Assembly: GCA_030149625.1 (NCBI GenBank)
Contig: JASLHP010000153.1
Location: 1 to 8,025, forward strand
DNA: 8,025 bases
Source of the DNA: Solirubrobacteraceae bacterium
Lineage (GTDB): Bacteria > Actinomycetota > Thermoleophilia > Solirubrobacterales > Solirubrobacteraceae
Direction of reading: 5' to 3'
Positions 1-5,286 of this stretch are shown piece by piece (positions within the stretch are counted from its first letter, which is position 1; every line of letters begins with the position of its first letter). The notes under the pieces are model-generated. The model had not been told where the DNA came from. It worked only from the letters and a program-made list of their open reading frames with translations, and searched no databases. A program made the position numbers and the translations under genes.

Positions 1-26
1 TCTGTGAGCGCCGAGTCGCTCACAGA
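1..26 (-). terminator. Hairpin at the end of the small membrane protein gene (possible terminator)
   Basis: Bases 1-10 (TCTGTGAGCG) and 17-26 (CGCTCACAGA) form a perfect 10-bp inverted repeat around a 6-base loop. The stem overlaps the TGA stop (20-22) of the minus-strand small gene, which is where an intrinsic terminator for that gene would lie. The U-tract that would confirm it falls before base 1 and cannot be seen. It could instead be a bidirectional terminator or a protein-binding palindrome. Confidence 0.4.
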
Positions 27-223
27 TAGCGAACGAGCAATTCGCCTCCCGGCACACGACCCTCGAACAGCGCGACGACCAGGTACGCGGTGAGAGCCGC
101 GAGAATCACGAGCTTGAGCGTCTGGTAGGCAGTCCAAAAGAACAGCTCGCGCTCGGCTTTCCGAACCTCGATCGGCTGCCGCGCCCGACGGCTCCCAAAT
201 CCCACCATTCGCCCGTAGCGCAT
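20..223 (-). CDS. Small single-helix membrane protein, function unknown
   Basis: This is a 67-residue protein starting at ATG 221-223 and ending at TGA 20-22. The N-terminal ~27 residues are basic (several Arg and Lys). One hydrophobic segment follows at about residues 36-53 (LKLVILAALTAYLVVALF), and the C-terminal tail is short and mixed. The pattern fits a bitopic inner-membrane protein with a cytoplasmic, positively charged N-terminus. Third codon positions are mostly G or C, which supports real coding. It lies downstream of and on the same strand as tetR, 133 bases away, so it may have its own promoter, and a palindrome sits about 40-50 bases upstream of the start. No clear Shine-Dalgarno sequence is seen. 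An alternative ATG lies 5 codons in. I recognise no family. Confidence 0.6.
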   Translation of the reverse strand: MRYGRMVGFGSRRARQPIEVRKAERELFFWTAYQTLKLVILAALTAYLVVALFEGRVPGGELLVRYL

Positions 224-260
224 GATTCCATCATGACCACAGATTTTGAAGAAGATGTTT

Positions 261-273
261 CTGTCTCAGACAG
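261..273. promoter_or_regulatory. Perfect 13-bp palindrome upstream of the small membrane protein gene
   Basis: CTGTCT-C-AGACAG is a perfect inverted repeat with a single central base. It lies 38-50 bases upstream of the minus-strand start at 223, in the only noticeably AT-richer stretch of the 224-356 spacer. Position and symmetry fit an operator for a dimeric regulator acting on the small gene. It differs from the CTAAG-type operators elsewhere in the window, so a different regulator would be expected. I cannot assign a convincing -35/-10 pair around it. Confidence 0.35.
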
Positions 274-281
274 TCATCTGC

Positions 282-329
282 CTGGCGCGAGCGCGGCGTG
301 GCGAATCCGCCCCGGCGAGAGCGCGCCAG
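282..329 (-). other. GC-rich inverted repeat after tetR
   Basis: CTGGCGCG at 282-289 and CGCGCCAG at 322-329 are perfect 8-bp complements. A small inner stem (GGCG 300-303 with CGCC 308-311) lies between them. The structure begins about 28 bases after the tetR stop on the minus strand, so it could end or stabilise the tetR transcript. No U-tract follows it, so it is not a standard intrinsic terminator, and chance pairing is likely at this base composition. The rest of the 224-356 spacer holds no gene that I can support. Confidence 0.25.
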
Positions 330-356
330 CGTTCGCAGCGCGGGCGCGACCGTGCT

Positions 357-965
357 TCAGGCTCGACTGGCGGGCGCCGAGCCGGCGAGCGCGGCGATCA
401 TCATCGTCACCCACGTGCCGACCAGCTGCTCGTCGTCGACCTGCGCCGGGATGCCGAGCACGTCGCGCAGCAGCCGCGAGGACAGCAGCGACCCCAGCCC
501 GACCGCGGCGATCGCGTTCGCTTCCTCGTCCGACATCGCGCGCTCGGCGCGTTCGCCGATCCACGCCGCGAAGCCGGTGAACGTGGAGCTGACGAGCTCG
601 TCGACGGCACTGCGCAGCAGCTGCGGTCGCTTGCGCGCGTCAGAGGCGAGGATCCGCAACAGCTCGGACTCGCTGTCGAGCTCGGCCAGGACGTAGCGCG
701 CCGTAAGCGTGAGTTCCGCGCGCACGTCGCCGAGCGAGCCGAGCACGTTGCGGATCTCGCGAAGCGCGCCGAGCCGCGCTAGCTGGCGTTCGATGCCGGC
801 GGCCAGCACCGCTTCCTTGCTCGCGAAGTGGTGGTAGATGCCGCCGGCTCCGGGCGTGAGGCCAGCCGCGGCCTCGATCTTGGCGATGCTGGTGGCGGCA
901 TAGCCGTGCTGACTGAACAGGAGCATCGCCTCGTCGACGATGCGCTCGCGGGTCGTGCTTGACAT
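357..965 (-). CDS. TetR/AcrR-family transcriptional repressor
   Basis: This is a 202-residue one-component regulator, a normal length for TetR proteins. The N-terminal DNA-binding domain spans about residues 4-60: helix 1 (TRERIVDEAMLLFSQHGY), the helix-turn-helix (ATSIAKIEAAAGLTPGAGGIYHHF) and the hallmark SKEAVL of helix 4 (residues 49-54). The remaining ~140 residues are the helical ligand-binding and dimerisation domain, which gives no clue to the ligand. The start is ATG 963-965: AGGAC lies about 5 bases upstream on the minus strand, and the frame further upstream (a TTG at 1005-1007) would run through the operator. It is divergent from the ABC1-kinase operon and the palindrome at 974-989 lies between them, so autoregulation and control of the operon are the obvious roles. 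The same palindrome before the gene at 7951 suggests a further target. Confidence 0.93.
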   Translation of the reverse strand: MSSTTRERIVDEAMLLFSQHGYAATSIAKIEAAAGLTPGAGGIYHHFASKEAVLAAGIERQLARLGALREIRNVLGSLGDVRAELTLTARYVLAELDSESELLRILASDARKRPQLLRSAVDELVSSTFTGFAAWIGERAERAMSDEEANAIAAVGLGSLLSSRLLRDVLGIPAQVDDEQLVGTWVTMMIAALAGSAPASRA

Positions 966-986
966 GGGTCGTCCTAAGTATACACT
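959..986 (+). promoter_or_regulatory. Promoter of the ABC1-kinase/exporter operon
   Basis: A perfect -35 box TTGACA (959-964) is followed, after a 16-bp spacer, by TACACT (981-986), which fits a TAnnnT-type -10. Transcription would start near 993, about 26 bases before the kinase start codon. The -10 lies inside the right half of the operator at 974-989, and the -35 overlaps the first codons of tetR on the other strand. Bound repressor would therefore block RNA polymerase directly. The downstream promoter at 7881-7910 has the same arrangement. Confidence 0.7.
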
Positions 987-989
987 TAG
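974..989. promoter_or_regulatory. TetR-type operator, copy 1 (divergent promoter region)
   Basis: CTAAGTATACACTTAG is an inverted repeat with half-sites CTAAGTAT and CTAAGTGT, differing at only one position. It begins 9 bases upstream of the tetR start codon and 30 bases upstream of the kinase start. It covers the -10 of the plus-strand promoter and a good -10 (TATACT, 982-977) on the minus strand. A second copy with the consensus CTAAGYRT half-site lies at 7898-7913. TetR-family repressors typically bind such palindromes next to their own gene, so this is most likely the autoregulatory operator. Confidence 0.8.
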
Positions 990-1007
990 CTTGAGCCAGC
1001 AGAACAA
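977..1007 (-). promoter_or_regulatory. Probable tetR promoter
   Basis: Read on the minus strand, TTGTTC (1007-1002) and TATACT (982-977) form a -35/-10 pair with a 19-bp spacer. The -10 is close to consensus and lies in the operator, which implies autorepression. Transcription would start around 970, only about 5 bases before the tetR ATG, so the message would be nearly leaderless and the AGGAC upstream of the start might not be transcribed. The long spacer makes the -35 uncertain. Confidence 0.45.
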
Positions 1008-1014
1008 GAGGAGG
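1007..1014 (+). promoter_or_regulatory. Strong ribosome binding site that fixes the TTG start of the kinase gene
   Basis: AGAGGAGG lies 4 bases before TTG 1019. It is the best Shine-Dalgarno match in the window and decides in favour of this unusual start codon. No ATG or GTG is available in this frame nearby. Confidence 0.7.
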
Positions 1015-1018
1015 CGTC

Positions 1019-2464
1019 TTGGTTCACGGCAGGGGACTCACCCCAGGTGCAGACGATGAGCCATCGCACCGTGACGGCATCGGCCGCGAGCGCCTGCGCC
1101 GCGCCGCGCCGCTGGCGGCGCTGAGCGCGCGCGCAGCCGGCGAAGCGGTCGTGACGGGGCTGCGGCGCAAGCTCGCGGGCACGGACAGCACAGAGTTTCA
1201 CGCCCGCACCGCCGAGCGCTACGCCGAGCTGCTCGGGCGCTCCAGGGGAGCGCTGATGAAGATCGGGCAGATGATGTCGTTTGCCGCCGGCAACCCAGCG
1301 GTGCCGGCGGAGTTCCAGCCGATCTACCAGACAGCGATGGCACGGCTGCGCGAGGACGCGCCGCCGATGCAGCGCGAGCTCGCGCGCGCGGTGCTCGAGC
1401 ACGAGCTCGGCCAGCGAACCGAGCGCGCGTTCGCACAGTTCGACTGGGCGCCGCTGGCGGCGGCCTCGATCGGCCAGGTCCACGCCGCGCGGCTGCACGA
1501 CGGTCGCGAGGTCGCCGTGAAGGTCCAATATCCCGAGGCAGCGAGCGCCATCGGCGCCGACCTGAAGAACAGCGAGCTGCTCAGCACGTTCGTCGCGCTC
1601 GTGTCCTGTCTGTGCCCCACAAAGCCGAGCCTCGACATTCGCGGCGTGGCCCGCGAGTGGAGCGCGCGCATCGGCGAGGAGCTCGACTACGAGCTCGAGG
1701 CCGCCAACCAGGCGGAGTTCGCCGACATCTACCGGGGGCACCCGTTCATCCGCATCCCAGAGGTGATCGACGAGCTGTCCACGGCACGCGTGCTCACACA
1801 GGAGCTCGTCAGGGGCAAACCGTGGAGCGATGCCGTGACCGCCGAGCAGGCGCTGCGCGACAGGTGGGGAGAGGCGATCTATCGCTTCTGCTATTCGCAT
1901 CATCGCTTCCGCCTGTTCCACGCCGACCCGCACCCAGCGAATTACCTGTTCCACGACGACGGAAGCGTGAGCTTCCTGGACTTCGGCTGCGTCAAGCGGT
2001 TCCCGCGCGAGCAGGCTGAGGCGATCGAGGCGATCACGCGAGCGTGCTTCAGGAACGACGCCCTCGGGACCTGGCGCGCATGTGTGGAGGGCGGCTTCTG
2101 GAGCGCTTTGGACCCGGTGACCCCGGATGAAGTCTTCGCCTACTGGCGGGTGCCATTCGAGTCGTGGTGGGCCGAGCAGCCATTCACTATCGAACCGGCG
2201 TGCGTCGCCAGCTGGATGCAGCGCAGGTATTCCCCTACCGGACCCTCGGCGAACGCCTTCAGATACATCACCGCGTCACCCGACTACGCGTTCATGAGCC
2301 GGATCGATCTAGGTCAGGCGTCTCTGCTGGGCGAGCTGCACGCCACGAACTACTGGGGATCGATCGCAGCCGAGATCTTCGAAGGAGCCGCTCCGTTCAC
2401 CGAGATGGGCAAGCTCGAGCACGCGTTCTTCGCCGAGCGCAAAACGGCGGCGAGCTATGCGTGA
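1019..2464 (+). CDS. ABC1/AarF/UbiB (ADCK)-family atypical protein kinase
   Basis: This is a 481-residue member of the ABC1 atypical-kinase family, and every hallmark residue is intact. The family KxGQ motif is KIGQ (81-84). The Ala-rich nucleotide loop is AAASIGQVH (147-155), and the ATP-binding lysine is K168 in VAVKVQYP. The ExD motif is ELDYELEAAN (221-230). The catalytic loop is HADPHPAN (301-308, with D303 and N308), and DFG (321-323) is the metal-binding motif. It resembles the mycobacterial ABC1 proteins in wording and length. No transmembrane helix is evident, so it is probably cytosolic or membrane-peripheral. Family members support quinone and isoprenoid-lipid metabolism (UbiB, COQ8); in a menaquinone-using actinobacterium the exact substrate is unknown. 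The gene starts at TTG 1019 behind AGAGGAGG. It leads the operon, and its last 8 bases overlap the next gene. True kinase versus ATPase activity cannot be told from sequence. Confidence 0.93.
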   Translation: MVHGRGLTPGADDEPSHRDGIGRERLRRAAPLAALSARAAGEAVVTGLRRKLAGTDSTEFHARTAERYAELLGRSRGALMKIGQMMSFAAGNPAVPAEFQPIYQTAMARLREDAPPMQRELARAVLEHELGQRTERAFAQFDWAPLAAASIGQVHAARLHDGREVAVKVQYPEAASAIGADLKNSELLSTFVALVSCLCPTKPSLDIRGVAREWSARIGEELDYELEAANQAEFADIYRGHPFIRIPEVIDELSTARVLTQELVRGKPWSDAVTAEQALRDRWGEAIYRFCYSHHRFRLFHADPHPANYLFHDDGSVSFLDFGCVKRFPREQAEAIEAITRACFRNDALGTWRACVEGGFWSALDPVTPDEVFAYWRVPFESWWAEQPFTIEPACVASWMQRRYSPTGPSANAFRYITASPDYAFMSRIDLGQASLLGELHATNYWGSIAAEIFEGAAPFTEMGKLEHAFFAERKTAASYA

Positions 2465-3278
2465 ACCGCGATCGCCCCGGCCCCCAGCGAGGACCGCGAC
2501 GCGCGTCGCCACAGCGGCACTGCCGATCGTCGCCGCGGCACTCGTCACGTGCGCGTGCCTGACCGTCGCGAGCACCGCGCGGGCGAGCGAATCGCTGAGC
2601 GTCAGCGCCCGCTTCACCCCTGACCGGCCGAACGCACCCACCAACTTCTCGCTCACGGCGAGCTTCGAGTCGAGCACCACGCTACCGCCTTCGCCGGTCA
2701 CGAAGTTCACGCTCTACGCGCCGGCAGGCATGGAAGTCGATCCGCACGGCGTCGGCACGTGCGCCGCGACGGCACTCGAACAGCGCGGCCCGGCAGGCTG
2801 CCCCGTCGACTCCCGCGCGGGCTTCGGTGGCGGCGTCGCGGCGATCGCGCTACCCACGGAAACGGTCCACGAGCCGTACACGCTCGACTTCTTCTTCGCC
2901 GCCAAGACACGTGCTCATTTGCAACTGCTCGTCTACGCCAGCGCGGTCGCACCCGAGTCCGTGGAGCTGGTCCTGCACGCCGTGCAGGTTCCCGCGCCCA
3001 AGCCCTATGGGCTCGGCTTCAGCGTCGAAGTGCCGACGATCACGACGTTCCCCGGCGCGTCCGACGCCTCGATCGAAAGCGCCTTCGTGACCGTCGGCGG
3101 AGCCGACGTCGCCTACTACGAGCCGGTTGCGGGCAGGCGCAAGCTGGTTCGCGTCAAGGGCATCGTCGTGCCCAGGAGCTGTCCGCGCGGCGGCTTCCCC
3201 ACAGAGGGCACTGTCGAGTTCGCCGACGGCGCGACGCTCGCCGTCAACTCGACGATCCCGTGCCCCCGGAGCTCATGA
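2457..3278 (+). CDS. Exported four-cysteine protein, paralogue 1
   Basis: This 273-residue protein has an Arg-rich N-terminus (residues 1-16), a hydrophobic core (17-39) and a likely Sec cleavage site after TARA (43). The core contains VTCAC (30-34), which also formally fits a loose lipobox with Cys34 as the acylated residue. The mature part is beta-strand-like. It carries Cys102/Cys115 around an RGPxGC motif and Cys242/Cys269 around CPxGGFP and FADG, which suggests two local disulfides. The next gene encodes a clear paralogue with the same 13- and 27-residue cysteine spacings. The layout (LPxG-like turn, Cys, RGPxGC, G-rich turn) resembles extracellular domains I recall from Solirubrobacterales surface proteins, not searched. 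The start is ATG 2457, overlapping the kinase gene by 8 bases, so translation is probably coupled. Function is unknown; it may be a cargo or partner of the exporter encoded downstream. Confidence 0.85.
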   Translation: MREPRSPRPPARTATRVATAALPIVAAALVTCACLTVASTARASESLSVSARFTPDRPNAPTNFSLTASFESSTTLPPSPVTKFTLYAPAGMEVDPHGVGTCAATALEQRGPAGCPVDSRAGFGGGVAAIALPTETVHEPYTLDFFFAAKTRAHLQLLVYASAVAPESVELVLHAVQVPAPKPYGLGFSVEVPTITTFPGASDASIESAFVTVGGADVAYYEPVAGRRKLVRVKGIVVPRSCPRGGFPTEGTVEFADGATLAVNSTIPCPRSS

Positions 3279-4027
3279 GCAGCGCGCGCCGAATCGTGTC
3301 GGTTGGCGTGGGAGTCGCACTGAGCGCTCTGTGCGCGTGCGCGCAGCCGAGCGCCCGCGCACAGGCCGAGAGCTCCTCCGCCGCGATCGCGCCGTCCTTC
3401 ACTCCCGACCGGCTGGCGGCACGAGGCGCCCTCACGCTCACGATCGACTACACGGGCACGCTCGGCCTGCCGTCGCCGGTGCGCAGGTCGGTCGTCGAGC
3501 TGCCAGCCGGACTCGGCCTCGACATCCCTGTGCTGCGCAGCTGCAACGCGGCGCAGCTGCGCACACGTGGCCCAAAGGGCTGCTCCGCGCAGTCGCAGAT
3601 CGGCGGCGGACACGCACTGCTCGAGGGCGATGCCGGATCGCAGCTGATCACGGAGAGCGTTGAGCTGTGGATCTTCCTCGGGCCATTGCACGGCTTCCAG
3701 CCGACATTCGAGGTACTCGCCCAGGGCTACACGCCTCTGGAGGAGCGCATCGTGCTGAACGGAGCCGTCATCCCGGCCACCGCTCCCTACGGAGAAGCGC
3801 TCGCGCTGGAGGTCCCCCCGATCCCGACGCTGCCGCTGGAGCCCGACGCGTCGCTGACGTCGCTGACGCTTACGGTCGGGACGCGCGCGCGTCCGCTCGC
3901 GCGCAGCGCCAACGCGGTGATCGTGCCCGATCGCTGTCCCGCCGGCGGCTTTCCGTTCGCCTCCGAATCCACCTTCGCCGACGGCTCCACCAGCAGCGAG
4001 CACGCCACAGCCGTCTGTCCGCAATGA
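3275..4027 (+). CDS. Exported four-cysteine protein, paralogue 2 (possible lipoprotein)
   Basis: This 250-residue protein starts at ATG 3275, sharing ATGA with the previous stop. GGAG lies 3 bases upstream. The signal peptide has RR at 5-6, a hydrophobic core (7-19) and then ALCAC (18-22), an acceptable lipobox with Cys22. A competing Sec site lies after ARA (29). The mature part mirrors the preceding protein: SFTPDR (41-46), LPSPV (65-69), LPAG (76-79), Cys90/Cys103 with RGPKGC, IGGGHA (109-114), the PYG...LEVP...DAS stretch, then RCPAGGFP with Cys221 and FADG with the terminal Cys248. All conserved cysteine pairs keep the spacing of paralogue 1, so the two arose by tandem duplication and diverged considerably. 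No C-terminal membrane anchor or sortase motif is visible. Function is unknown. Confidence 0.85.
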   Translation: MSSARRIVSVGVGVALSALCACAQPSARAQAESSSAAIAPSFTPDRLAARGALTLTIDYTGTLGLPSPVRRSVVELPAGLGLDIPVLRSCNAAQLRTRGPKGCSAQSQIGGGHALLEGDAGSQLITESVELWIFLGPLHGFQPTFEVLAQGYTPLEERIVLNGAVIPATAPYGEALALEVPPIPTLPLEPDASLTSLTLTVGTRARPLARSANAVIVPDRCPAGGFPFASESTFADGSTSSEHATAVCPQ

Positions 4028-4033
4028 AAACGA

Positions 4034-4039
4034 AAGAGG
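4034..4039 (+). promoter_or_regulatory. Ribosome binding site selecting the start at 4048
   Basis: AAGAGG, extended as AAAGAGGTG, sits 8 bases before ATG 4048. This favours 4048 over the in-frame ATG 4024, which overlaps the preceding stop as ATGA but has no such site at good spacing. Confidence 0.6.
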
Positions 4040-4047
4040 TGTCACCG

Positions 4048-4545
4048 ATGTACCACCGAAACAGCCGAACGCCAAGGCTCGCGAGCTTGTCGGCGGCTAC
4101 GGCCGCGCTCCTCGCAGCGACGGCGGCAGCCACGCCATTCGTCGCCGACGGCGCGAAGAGCACGTCCGCGCACGACGCCGGAACGGTCTCCGTCAACGAG
4201 CTCGGGCAGCTGCACCTGATCAGCAAGCACGGCTTCACACTCAACGAGCGGGGCACCGCTTCAGGCACGATCAAAGGCACGATCAGCGTGCAGCTGAAGA
4301 TCGTCTCGAGTAGCCGCGTCACCGCCGAAGTCACGATCTATCCCGCCGGCGGCTCGATCACCGGCCACGGATCGGCGAGCTATCGCAAGGGCGAAACGGC
4401 CGCCAGCTTCGACGGATCGGTGTCGGTCGAGCATGGCTCCGGAAGCTACGCGCACGCCCAGGGCTCAGGCCTCAGCTTCAGCGGCACGATCGCGCAGTCG
4501 AACGAGGCGATCACCGTGCGCGTAAGCGGCAGATTCTCGGATTGA
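4048..4545 (+). CDS. Small exported beta-rich protein, function unknown
   Basis: This 165-residue protein (173 if started at ATG 4024) has a basic N-terminus, an Ala-rich hydrophobic core (about residues 11-28) and a probable Sec cleavage around the AAAT/ADGA region (about 28-38). The mature part has no cysteine. It alternates short beta-like strands with Gly/Ser turns: GTIKGTISVQLKIV, VTAEVTIYPAGGSI, GSGSYAHAQGSGLSFSGTI and a final ITVRVSGRF. The GSGSYAxAxGxGLxFSGTI pattern recalls small exported actinobacterial proteins predicted to form dirigent or allene-oxide-cyclase-like barrels; this is a resemblance from memory only. It sits between the four-cysteine pair and the ABC transporter, 20 bases after the former and 17 before the latter, so it is probably produced with the exporter. 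It could bind a hydrophobic ligand or be an envelope component. Confidence 0.8.
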   Translation: MYHRNSRTPRLASLSAATAALLAATAAATPFVADGAKSTSAHDAGTVSVNELGQLHLISKHGFTLNERGTASGTIKGTISVQLKIVSSSRVTAEVTIYPAGGSITGHGSASYRKGETAASFDGSVSVEHGSGSYAHAQGSGLSFSGTIAQSNEAITVRVSGRFSD

Positions 4546-4562
4546 CAGGAGACGGCTCAGCG

Positions 4563-5273
4563 ATGCTCGAGTTGCGCGATCTGATCAAGCACTACCCCAC
4601 GATCGACGGGGAGCCGGTGCGCGCCGTCGACGGCGTGTCGCTGGACGTCGCCGCGGGCGAGATGCTCGCGCTGTATGGGCCAAGCGGATCGGGCAAGACG
4701 ACGCTGCTGTCGCTGATCGCGATGCTGCTTCGGCCGACATCCGGAACGATCAAGATTGGCGGCCGCGACGTGTCGTCGCTGAGCGAGCGCGATGCCTCGC
4801 GCTTTCGCCTCTCCGAGCTCGGCTTCATCCGCCAGAACTTCGACCTGCTGCCGGGCGTCAGCGCGATCGACAACTCGCTGCTGAAGCTCTTGAAGACGCT
4901 GCGCTGGCGCGAGGCACGACGTGAGATCACGCCGCTGCTCGAGCGCCTCGGGCTCGGCGAGCGGCTGGCGCATCGCGCGGAGACACTCTCGATGGGCGAG
5001 CGCCAGCGCGTGATGATCGCCCGCGCGCTCTCCACCAAGCCACGCCTGCTGCTCGCGGACGAGCCGACCGGCAGCCTCGACAGCCAGCGCGGACGCGAAG
5101 TGCTCGAGCTGCTGCGCGAGCTGTGCCGCGAGCGCGACGTCGCGGTCGTACTCGTCAGCCACGATCCGATCGCGGCCGTGTACGCCGATGAGGTCTTGGC
5201 CCTGCGCGACGGGACGCTGTCCCCGTATGAGCTGGACCCGGCGCACACGCAGCTGACCGCCGCCGGCGCCTGA
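4563..5273 (+). CDS. ABC transporter ATP-binding protein, MacB/LolD type
   Basis: This 236-residue ATPase is of the size typical for MacB/LolD/FtsE partners of FtsX-like permeases. Walker A is GPSGSGKTT (39-47, K45) and the Q-loop is Q91. The signature is LSMGERQR (142-149), where Met replaces the first Gly of the canonical LSGGQ. Walker B is LLLADE (162-167, catalytic E167), the D-loop is SLD (171-173) and the H-loop is H200. All catalytic residues are present, so it should hydrolyse ATP and drive the permease encoded 13 bases downstream. The start is ATG 4563 with CAGGAG 11 bases upstream; a TTG at 4542 that overlaps the preceding stop is a less likely alternative. The substrate cannot be read from this subunit. 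The family more often powers envelope mechanotransmission or lipoprotein and peptide export than import. Confidence 0.94.
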   Translation: MLELRDLIKHYPTIDGEPVRAVDGVSLDVAAGEMLALYGPSGSGKTTLLSLIAMLLRPTSGTIKIGGRDVSSLSERDASRFRLSELGFIRQNFDLLPGVSAIDNSLLKLLKTLRWREARREITPLLERLGLGERLAHRAETLSMGERQRVMIARALSTKPRLLLADEPTGSLDSQRGREVLELLRELCRERDVAVVLVSHDPIAAVYADEVLALRDGTLSPYELDPAHTQLTAAGA

Positions 5274-5286
5274 GGGACGGACGGCG

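Noticed and set aside
233..580. Plus-strand frames across the tetR gene and the spacer before it
   Set aside because: They are Arg/Ser/Ala-rich translations without ribosome binding sites or domains, antisense to a clear TetR protein.
966..1007. Longer N-terminus for the TetR protein, starting at a TTG at 1005-1007
   Set aside because: It would place the operator and both -10 elements within coding sequence, and the typical TetR N-terminus begins at the ATG at 965.
986..1954. Long open frame on the minus strand opposite the ABC1 kinase
   Set aside because: It is a composition artefact in GC-rich DNA. It is Arg/His/Ala-rich with no recognisable domain, while the opposite strand carries every ABC1 motif.
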